A DNA stretch of 64,000 nucleotides from NCBI GenBank assembly GCA_029582155.1, contig CM055908.1, positions 19,817,406 through 19,881,405 of the forward strand, written 5' to 3'. Shown here piece after piece: positions 51,460 through 63,400 of the stretch (positions are counted from its first letter, which is position 1; the number at the start of each line of letters is the position of its first letter). The position numbers were made by a program, and so were the translations under genes. Under the pieces are notes generated by a model. The model searched no databases, had not been told where the DNA came from, and saw only the letters and a program-made list of their open reading frames with translations. Origin of the DNA: Panopea generosa. Lineage: Eukaryota; Mollusca; Bivalvia; Adapedonta; Hiatellidae.

Positions 51460-54400
51460 TCCAATTCAGAATCGCTTATAATTTGTTATGAATAAATAAA
51501 CCTAATTCAAATATTGTTTTCAGTTATATTAAAATTGTCTCCATTGTCTGAACATTTGATCAAATAAGTCTTGTGTGTGGTTATAGAAACTCACAATTTT
51601 GCTATTCTCCCGCAGGATACAGATTACTGTCAATTGATATGAATAAAGCTATCAAAAGTGCATTCGTAATTTTGTTTTCTAAAGGCCCTGAATACTTATA
51701 TCATCTTTTATAGATTTTATAATTGCCATGGTCAGATATCTAATGTTCTTTCTTCTCTGATTCTATACCTTTTAAGATTATTGAATGTCATGTGGCCTTT
51801 TATAAAGCCAATTATACTGTCCTTCTAATCTACCTAGACCTAGAGTTATGTTTTCTCATTTGAAGAAAGGGCTTATTATTTGACATTTATATTATGCCAA
51901 TGCTTAGTGACAAGAACAGAAAATGCTAAGAATGACCTACCATAGTATTGTACCGGAGTCCTTAGTTACATAAAAAAATAATATAAAGTTTGTACACTAG
52001 TACTGTACTTCGAATGTGTTAACATCTTGCTTTACTGCTGTTACAGAACATGTTAAAGTATATTTTGGTAAGGCATGCAAAATTCTGGTGTAGGTATGTT
52101 TTTGTCTATAACATTTTTTGATGAAGTTTTAAAAAAAATACCTGGGATTAAGCAAAAACTTGTTAGAAAGGATTATTATGAGGTCCAGTTGCACATATCT
52201 CTTTTGCAGTACAGTGTGTTGATTTTTTGACTAAGTTATGGCCATTTGCATGTTCTGATTTAAAATCTTGTCTTCTTGAACCAACACTTCAATGCATTCA
52301 CTGAAATTTGGTGAGAAGGATGATGACGGTAAGAAATCTATTAAAGCATATTCCATTTGTATTCCTGTTTGATGATATTTGGCAGAGAAACATGCCTTTC
52401 CAATGTTGATATGAAGAATTTTGTCTTTTCTCGGACAATCAACAGGAATTCACTGACACTTCCCTCGGATTAGCCTGAAAAGTAGATTTGCATATCTGAT
52501 AAATTTGTATTCTGGTTCAATGATTTTTGGTCCTTAGAATTTTCCAAATGAAAAAACCTTGCCCATGCTTCTTCTCCACAACCAAAACTTTCTGCGAATG
52601 ACCGATGTGAACTCTAATGTGCTTATCAACTTTACTTTTCAGTGCAATTGCAGTTTTTCTTCCAGTCTTGTCATCAAACCTAAAAGTTGCCAGTTTTTAA
52701 CATTAACAATATCATTTAAGATAATTTCACCATTGTTTGAGAGGGAGAGATATATATAGAGTTTTTCTCCTGAAATATAATTTCTGTAATTATTCATTTT
52801 ACTTATTACGTTTCATGCTACTTTGTTGGCTGTGCCATTTAATTGCTACGTCTCAATTGGTTATGTATTTTCTTATACCGTATTTATATAACCATAAGAA
52901 CTCGGATAATAAAATTGAAATGGCAAAAATTGATAATCTCTGAGTGGTGGCCTGAGAGGTACCAAATATTGCTTAGTTGGCATGTTTTCTAATGCATCAG
53001 GTAGGCCTTTTAGATCCATCTTGGCCCTCCAATTAATATTTGTAAATGTACTTACCATTTGCAAATGAAAATGGACATATAATATTTATTCAGTCATGTT
53101 GGCACCACTGTAACATTGAATCATTTTGCTGCAAGGACTGAACTGTAATTAAGTTTATGTTATTTTTCAGTGCATCAGATTTGGCTAATTCTAAGAATGC
53201 TGAGATCGGCAGATATGTTATAGTGAATCAGACGCCACTGTGTATTACAGACCTGGAACTAGATGGAAGATTTGGCAAAGGACCAGTAAGTTGTATATTC
53301 CCTGATTCCCTCAGAGAATAATGCAGGCTCTTCTAGCATTCTGTAATATTTATCAACTTACTTTGAAAAATAAGTATAAAACTACCGCATCTATAATCAT
53401 GATACTTTACCGATTATGGTTGGGAATTTAATCACTGATTAGAATATGATTGGTTGTCTCGTAAATTTTCATTTTAGGAACTGAAAATCAGTGTCTGAAA
53501 TTGAAAAAATGGTATCAGTTGGTGTAGCAACAAACTTCTTAATTTAAGAAAATATAAGGACTGCCATCCTGTTGTCTGTTAACAATTTATGAGTTTCTCG
53601 GTAAATGACTGTGGCACTTTGCACAATTGTTCACAAAGAGTCAAAATTCAATGTTTCATAACTGTTTTTTCATTTTGAACAGAGACCGGGGCATGGTCTA
53701 GTGGTAGAGTGTCTGCCTCACATGCGGAAGGTCGTGGGTTCAATCCCCAGCCGGGTCATACCAAAGACTTTAAAAATGGTACTAGAAGCTTCCTCACTTG
53801 ACGCTCAGCATTTAGAGGAGAGTTCTAGGTCTGGTCGGCCCGGTTTCAGTATAATGTGACTGGGTAGGGTATCATACCATGTGTCTGTGGCATGATACTC
53901 CAGTGTGACAGCGCTTAGAATACTGTCTCAAGTAGACACCGTCACGATATGACTGAAAAATTGTTGAAAGCAACGCTAAACACCATACAACAACAACATC
54001 ATTTTGAACAGAGTTATACCCTTTGTTGTACTTAGAAATTTGTGTCAAAGTCAGTTCCACAGAGCTGCTTATGGGAAAGAAATGAAAATTTATGGAATTA
54101 TTCACTTAGGTCCTGATGTGAATATATAGGTTCCACCACTTTCTTTAATTTTACAATTTTATGCCTGTTGTTGGACTTATAAATGATTTATATTTTCAGT
54201 TTACTGATGAGGATGGATTTACAACTCGCAGTATTCTATGCATGCCTGTATATAACAGTGAACACAAAGTAACCGGTGTCACACAGCTGATTAACAAGCT
54301 CAACAAAACCCCATTTAATGACAGTGATGCAAATATAATTGAGGTATGTTTTCTTCAGTAATTTTAAAAATGGGTTAATATTGACATACTTAGGTATTGT

Positions 54401-57400
54401 TTTGTTTATCAATTTTCTTGTTATGCTCCCCCCAAACGGGGAAGCATATAGTTGCCGCTTCGTACGTGCATGCATCCCCAAATTCTTGTCCGGGCTATTT
54501 CTCTACAACCTCTGGTTGGAATTTTATGAAACTTGCTAGGATGCATCATTACCAAGTGCAGATGCATATATTGTCCGATGATTTTTCATGGAGTTATGAC
54601 CCTTTGATTCTGTTTGTGACCAAGTTCTTTTCCGTGTTGTTTCTCTACAACCCCATGTTGAAATTTTATGAAACTTGCTAGGATGCATCACTACCAAGTG
54701 GAGATGCGCATATTGTCTTTGTGTTCCGGTTCGATGATTTTTCATTGAGTTCTGGCCCTTTAATTGAATCTGTGACCAAATTCTTGTCTGCGCTGTTTCT
54801 CAACAACCTCAGATTGGAATTTTATGAAACATGCTAGGATGCGTCATTACCAAGTGCAGATGCGCATATTGTTTTTGTTTTCCGGTTCGATGATTTTTCA
54901 CAGAGTTGTGGCCCTTTGATTCTGTTTGTGACCAAATTCTTGTCCGGGCTATTTCTCTACAACCCAATTTTGGAATTTTATGAAACTTGCTAGGATGCAT
55001 CACTACCAAGTGGAGATACGCATATTGTCTTTGTGATCTGGTTTGATGATTTTTCATGGAGTTATGGCCCTTTAATTGAGTCTGTGACCAAATTGGTGTC
55101 CGCGCTATTTCTCTACCTCAGGTTGGAATTTTATGAAACTTGCTAGGATGCATCATAACCAATTGCAGATGCACATATTGTCTTTGTGTTCCGGTTCGAT
55201 GATTTTCACGAAGTTGTGGTCCTTTGATTCTGTCTGACCAAATTCTTGTCTGCGCTATTTCTCTACAACCCCATGTTTGAATTTCATGAAACTTGCTAGG
55301 ATGCATCATAATGACCTATTTCAAAGTATGTTGTACAATGTATTATATCACGAAATAAAAAATAATTTATTGACTTCTCTTTAGAACTCTGACAATTACT
55401 ACCCCCATTCAATATCATTACCATATGGTACAGAGTCAAACACTCACTTGGGGGAGCATCCTTTGATTCCACAGTTATTTTCTTGTTAGACCATCATTAA
55501 AAAAATCTTTGTTTTAGAACTTCTGAACGAAACTTGGTAGGAACGTGCCTTTGATGGTTTTGTACTTTCCGTACAGATAAACAAAGCAACAACAAACTTG
55601 TTCCAGATTTGCTTTGATTTTCATGCTTAACTAAAATTCAACTTGGTCACCATCATGTTTTCTTATAGGAAGACATTGTTTTTAAAAAATCACCTTCACA
55701 GAAACCTGAACAAATGAAACCGAATTTGGCAGGAATGTTTTCTAGATGGACTCCACTACAAGTTTGTATTCTTTGTTCTGCTTATTGTCTCTGTTAATGC
55801 TATCTTTGAATTTTGAATCATTTTAACATGTGATTATACTTCAGTATCACTTACCATGACATCAAATTGGGATTTAGTAATATTATGCTCCCACAACAAT
55901 TAACAGTTAAACAATCACAGACTGTCTACCAAGCTCTGGGGAACCTCAAGTATGTGATATTCAATTTATGTTTAATTTCAGGCATTTTCAATATTTACTG
56001 GGCTTGGAATTCACAACTGTCAGATGTATGAAAATGCTTGTAGATTGATGGCCAAACAGACAGTGGCACTTGAGGTTTTGTCATTCCATGCCACTGCACA
56101 GATGGAGGAAACAGATAAACTTGTGGTATAAGTCAAGCTTATTTTAAATTGATATTGATTATTGTTGCATAAAGTCTTAAAAAATTAAAAGATCAAATAA
56201 CCTGGTTATCTTCTTCGATACGTTCTGCCGAAATCTTTATTAAAATTAGATGTTATTGAAAGCCTGTCTAATTAATATTCTTTCTAAATTAGTTCACCAG
56301 TAGTTGTTGTTGAACAGTTCATGATACAAAAGTATAATACAGTGAAACTCAGTTATTCAAGGTTGAATTGTACTAACAAAAATGTCAGTTTCATTATATT
56401 TTGAGTCTCTAATCTTTTCAAATTACTACATGAAAAATAAAAATGGTTAAGAGCAAACATAACCTTGCTCATTCTGCCATATTATTAATAAATAAGTGGC
56501 TTTGTTGTTAAAACTTATTTTTAAAATCGAACATCAAAGTCATCATGATAAAGGAGTGTGATCAAGTGAAATCCTGCCCAAATTAAGGTTAGAATATTCT
56601 GTGAAATTTTAATCAAGGTGAAGTCATGAGAGTTAACTCTTTACTTCATAAAGACGCCTTTGGACACCTAATATAGAAGGCTTTTGAATTATTGGGTGAA
56701 TTATGTTTATATTAACTGACAGAGTGGAAAACAGTGCAAGAAGTGTTCAGATTGCTTGTTATGAGCAATCTGAACTCTTCCTGCACTGTTTTCAAATGCC
56801 TTCTGTGATTGGTGCGGGAAAACGTGTATCTATGGAGTAAAGGGTTAAGAAACATCTGACATTGGAGACAAAAATACTTTCAGAAAATGTACTTGAGTTT
56901 TACACGTTACTTTATATACAGGGACCATCACAGGACTTGGTGATTTTGAGTTTCTGATACATGAGTTATTGCAAGTAATGTGTATTATAAAATGTCCAAT
57001 TTGCTCGAGTTTAAAATACTTGGACTAAATTGAAGTTTCATTTTATGCTTTAATTTCATTTATAATCTGACAGCTTAGTGTAACTACTTATAATTCTTAT
57101 AAAACATTCCACTGTCTTTGTATCTAATGTAAGTATTAGTTTCGTGTCTGAAAGACAGAATATGATAAACAAAAAATATATCCTAATCTTTGTAGTGATA
57201 AATACTAAAATCCATTAATGATATATTCTTTTTTCAGAAAAGTCAGACTCACTCTGGAGAAGAACTCAAACTGTACACCTATGAGTTTAATGATCTTGTA
57301 CATACAGATGATGAAACCTTACAGTGTACGATATGTATGTTCAGAGAAGCCGGGCTCATTGATAAATTCAAAATTCCACTTGATGTAAGAACTTTATTCT

Positions 57401-60400
57401 AATTCTTATATAAAATTATGAGTTAAAATTTAATGTTTTTATTTACATTATTTTAATATTAAAAACTACCTAAATTTAATTAAACACCCAGCTTTATTTA
57501 ATTTCACATTTAACATGAATATTAGTAAATCATCAACAGTAATATTATTAAGAAAATGAACATGTTTGAATACTATTGACAGCCCCGGTGACACTATACA
57601 ATACAATCTCAGGTGATACCATACAACACAATCACAGGTGGCACCATACAATACAATCTCAGTTGGCACCATACAGTACAATTTCAGGTGGCACCATACA
57701 ACACAATCTCAGATGACACCATACAATACAAACTCAGATGACATCAAACAATACATTCAGGGATGACGCCGCATGATAAAATTTCAGATGAAACTTTCTT
57801 GGGTTTATAACATTAAAGTTTATAGTGCAGATGGGTGTCTAGTTTGAAAAACTATTGACCATTATATTGGAAACATTTTGATTAAAACTACAGCATTGTT
57901 GAAGATATATTTTTTTTAATTCTGTCAGTGTTCTTATTTAGATACATGTATTTATTATAACATAGGTAATCTGCAGATGGACATGTAGCGTGAAGAAGAA
58001 CTACCGCCCGGTCACGTATCATAACTGGAGACACGCCTTCAACGTTACACAAACTATGTTTACTATGCTCTTTGTGAGTGTATTTTTTATCTAACAGTTT
58101 TTATGAAAGTGCTGTGAAACTTGGTTTACTGGAGGATTTCCATCTCTTGTTGATACCAATGGTCATTTATTATGCACACTTGCACATAACCATATAAGTA
58201 ACAGTTAGTGTTCATTATGTAAAATTTAACAATTAAGAAACCCAAAGGGAGTGACTGCTGGTTTAGTGTTAAACATCATTTGACTGACAGTTTGACATCA
58301 TTTGACTGACTCTGGGCGGAGCTGAGATGATTGAAGTTTGAAAATTAATGTTTGTTAAGGCCATTTCTAAGCATAGCTTGCACGGGTTTGCAGTTGAACA
58401 TGACTCATTCAGAATTGAATCAAGGGCAGAGTCTGTGCAATGTCATTCTTGCGTGCACGCAGTGATGACGAACATCATAATGTTTTAACAAATAAGAGCG
58501 CCACAATTTTGAAAATTGAAGTATTTCCATTGGTTGTCAAATGACTAATAATGCCTAGGAATTCAGTAAACACAAAATACTGGCATGTGGCTCAGAATTA
58601 GCAATTCATTAAGCATTGTTGTAGAAGATGACGTTTCTAATAATATCCTATATGTATGGTATAAGGAAATTTGATCCAATCCTTCTTATTTGTTAAAGCT
58701 CCATATTGGGCTTAAATAATTTTGCAATATTGGTTATTTGTACAATTTTTAGCTCCCCTGGACGAAGTCCAAGGAGAGCTATTGCCATGACCCCCGCGTT
58801 GTCGTTGGCGGTGGCGTTGTCTGTAGACATCCAGGTTAAACTTTTGTGTTTAAGTTTAAGATATCTATGCAACCACTCATTGGATGTGAATGAAACTTTG
58901 CATGTGTGTTCACTATCATCAAAGGAACACACACAGACAAGAACCATAACTCTGGATTGCATTTTGGCACAGTTATGGCCCTTTTTGGACTTAGACACCC
59001 AGGAGCGAGCTTTGTTGTCTTCTGACAACTCTTGTCAAACATTGCCTTCCAACTACATATTTGTACATTTAGACATGATATTTGTATGTATACAATGGTT
59101 GAGTAATTTCAGTCTAATTATCTTTGTCTGAGAGCATAGCTGTCACCTTATTTGTCCTTCCATGTGAACTCATTTGTTTATCCAATGCATAACTCAAAAA
59201 CAGTAACAGGCAAAAACATTTTAAACATATAATGAAAAATGAAATTAAGGGTGGTAATTCTATTAGCTTTTTCTTTGTATTTCTGCATATCAGTTGTCTG
59301 TGCCTTTTCCAAAGCAAACTTTTAGAGATAATCTTATAAAATTGTATACACATGATAAACACCCCGAGATGGAGTGCAGAGCTCGTGGGTAAGTTAAATT
59401 TTATGATAAGAGGACTTCCGTTATTCTATTACACCCACCTTGTCCAAGGCTTAATTTGGAAACTGTTAATTGTATTAGACTACTGTAACACGAATGTTAG
59501 TGCATGCTAATTCTAGGTTGGGTTTGATGAAGTTTCTCTGTCATAGCTTGGAATTTATTACAGTTGATTCCATGGAACGTAGTACATATATAGATAAAAT
59601 GCAACAGAGTTCAAAGATGGTAATTCAGGGTTGCATTGTTTTTTATAAAATTAATTCCCATGTTTCTGTTTAATTCAACACATTATTTAAATGTGTCTTG
59701 CCTGGAGTATAACTTGATAAATGAAAGATGTAACTACATGGAACTTAGTACACATATTAAGGACAATGAGCCAAAGTTTAATGTACAATTGTGGTAACTA
59801 TTGACAAAATTACTTTTCCTTTTTCTGTTTATTCTGTTAAATTTAAAATAAAATAAGTCCAATGACACAAAAGAAATAACTACAGACTGAATTTTGTCAA
59901 AATTACTTCACTTTTTTCTTAACCCTTTACTCCATAGATACGCGTTTTCTCACACCAATCACGGAAGGCCTTTGAAAACAAGCAATCTGAACACTTCCTG
60001 CACTGTTTTCCACTCTGTCAGTTAATATAAACGTAATTCACCCAATAATTCAAAAGCCATCTATATTAGGTGTCCAAAGGCGTCTATATTAGAAGTGTTC
60101 AAAGGCGTCTATATGAAGTAAAGAGTTAACTGGGGCATCCATCAGTACTACAGATATCCTTGTATTCCACAATTACAATTACATTCTCACCTTAGAAACT
60201 TTTTCAGAATTGATTATCATCAGGAAGGCCATATCTGCAGTTGTCATAGCAGTGCAATCCATAACGTTTTGAAAGCAGTTGTCCACAGGATAGTTTACTT
60301 GCCCCCAGGCAAACATTACCTGTGGAGTTCTTTTTTCCATAGTTAACTAAATTATAATGACTCAGATCTATGAAAAAATGCAGTATTTTCATTCTGACTA

Positions 60401-63400
60401 CTTTGTAACTCGTATCAGATTAACAAACATGAAATGTCTTGTTTTGCATCATTCTAATGTCATGAAAAACTACTTTTAGAATCAAATTGATTTCTCACCA
60501 ATTAATAGTAATTTGAGTTTCAGACTCTAAAATTGACTTGTCCAGCAACATTTAACTGGAAAATTTCACTTGTCCCTCTGGAAATCAACATGGTGCAGGA
60601 CAACAGAACAATCGTTAATTTCTAATCCTGGATTGGGTCATCAATCACTTTTCTAATTTAAAAAAAAAAAGCCCCAGAATCTGTTTAGAAAACATTTCTC
60701 AGGAATAGTTTTGTAGCTGCTGTTATCTTTCAATTTCTACTTGATGTTATAAAGTTCAGAAGACAGTATCAGTAATTTAAAATTGGTTTTCAATTATGGA
60801 CTTTTTTTTATATCTTTAAATGTTTACAAAACTATTGATTTTGAAAATAAATGTTGTTAAGATCAAACTCATTATATTTTGCAATGAATTTCAAATTTAA
60901 TTAATATGCAGATTTAATAGATGTGTGCCGAGTTAGTGACGGTGAAGTAAATGTATTACAGGAATTGAAAATCTTTGATAGACACTACCATAATAGGAAA
61001 TCTGTCTTAAGAATAAAGTTTAGCTGTAATCAATATTGATAATAACTGGAGATGTACTTTCTTCTCTTTAATCAAATAAAACTTGTCATAGACTTTTATT
61101 TTTTTTTTATAAACTATTCTACTAGTAAGGTCTGGCATACAATGTTAATGATGTTACATCAACTTACATTCCTAATTGAAAGTGACATGTTTGACATGGC
61201 TGCATGGCTTGTTATAAATGTTAATAAAGCCATCATTTACAAATTACAGACAATGGTTTACAAGTGATAGCAAGGATAGAAATATTTTACAGAATCTTAG
61301 ATGAACTTTATACATATAAACTGTTTGGTGGAGATGTTTTTAACATATTGTCTTCTCATATGTATATAAGTACATGTACAATAATTATGTATATGTTTTG
61401 AAACTTTTGGTAATAAAATGTTTGCCGAATCCATTCAGAGAATGGTGATTGGGTGTATAGAGTTACTATGATATTGACAAATAGTTTGTTTGCTTTAAAG
61501 CCACCAACCCAGTAACTATATCATGCTACAGAATATTTTGAGATGAGATCTTTTTGGTAAAGCAAAGTAGGAAAATAGAATTTAAGAAATCTACATTGGC
61601 TTCTGTATTGAAAGAGTGGAGCATTTGTGTCTCATGGATATATGTGTAGCTTTATCACAAGCTAGTTGTCTTGTATTCTATATACTGATTCAATTTCTTG
61701 TGTACTGATACAAATTCTAGATTATATCTAATTTGGTAATGTATCATCTTCTTCTGTAGCCGGGTTCGATTAGCTCAGTCAGTTACGTGTCTGACTATCA
61801 ATCCAGGGGTCGTGAGTTCGAATCCCCTGCCCGACAACAGTCTCCGTGATGATTAATATGCGACATTGTATCTCATTATCATTCATCTCTTACCACTGAT
61901 TCAAATGGGAAAGTTATCAGTTCCTTGCGGAGATGGGGTTGCTCGAGTACTGGTTAATCCCAGGAAACATCGGTTAGGTTAACTGATCGTCTGTTAGCCC
62001 TCGATGGCATAAAATGACGCTAAATATTCAATCAATCAATCAATCAATCTTCTCCTGTATGTTTAACTTTCCTATGTTTTCCTACCAATAACAAAATAAT
62101 ATTATTTTTCAGACTGGAAAACTGTTACCTGTGTTCAGTGAACTCGAGATATTGGCAATGATGGTGGCCTGTCTTTGTCATGATCTGGATCATAGAGGAA
62201 CAAACAACGCATTCCAAGTCAAGTATGTAGTGAGAATACATATTTGTTAATTTGATAGACCAATCATTCAGAGTCAAGTATGTAGTGAGAATACATATTT
62301 GTTAATTTGATAGACCAATCATTTAGAGTCAAGTATGTAGTGAGAATATATATTTGTTAATTTGATAGACCAATCATTCAGAGTCAAGTATGTAGTGAGA
62401 ATACATATTTGTTAATTTGATAGACCAATCATTCAGAGTCAAGTATGTAGTGAGAATACATATTTGTTAATTTGATAGACCAATCATTCAGAGTCAAGTA
62501 TGTAGTGAGAATACATATTTGTTAATTTGATAGACCAATCATTCAGAGTCAAGTATGTAGTGAGAATATATATTTGTTAATTGGACAGACCCATCATTCC
62601 AAGTCAAGTATGTAGAGAGTACATATTTGTTAATTGGATAGATGGATCCTTCCAAATTAAGTATGTGGTCAGGACATGCCTTTAACTTGTAAGGCCCATC
62701 ATTTCAAGGCAAGTATGTCGTCAGGACATGCCTTTGTGAACTTGTGAGGCTCATCATTTCAAGTCAAGTATATAGTCAGGACAACCTTTGTTAACTCTTT
62801 AGGCCCATCAATCCAAGTCAAGTAGGCAGTCAGGACACCCTTTGTTAACTCTTAGGCCTATCAATCCAAGTTAAGTATGTAGTCAGGACATCCTTTGTTA
62901 ACTTGTAAGGCTCATCATTACAAGTCAAGTATGCAGTCAGGACATCCTTTGTTAACTCTTAGGCCTATCAATCCAAGTTAAGTATGTAGTCAGGACATCC
63001 TCTGTTAACTTGTGAGGCCCATCATTCCAAGTCAAGTATGTAGTCAGGACATCCTTTGTTAGCTTGTTAGGCCCATCATTCCAAGTTAAGTATGTAGTCA
63101 GGACATCTTTTGTTAACTTGTTAGGCCCATCATTCCAAGTTAAGTATGTAGTCAGGACATCCTTTGTTAGCTTGTTAGGCCCATCATTCCAAGTTAAGTA
63201 TGTAGTCAGGACATCTTTTGTTAACTTGTTAAGCCCATCATTCCAAGTCAAGTATGTAGTCAGGGCATCTTTTGTTAACTTGTTAGGCCCATCATTCCAA
63301 GTTAAGTAGTAGTCAGGACATCCTTTGTTAACTCTTTAGGCCCATTAATCCAAGTCAAGTATGCAGTCAGGACACCGTTTGTTAACATGTTAGGCCCAAA

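Noticed and set aside
53690..53770. Functional tRNA gene
   Set aside because: The A and B boxes are good, but the acceptor stem does not pair, and the sequence continues into a SINE body with a tail and 15-bp target duplication. The same reasoning applies at 36004-35930 and 61770-61840.
58706..59131. 141-codon plus-strand frame
   Set aside because: It coincides with a dispersed non-coding repeat whose phrases recur in other introns.
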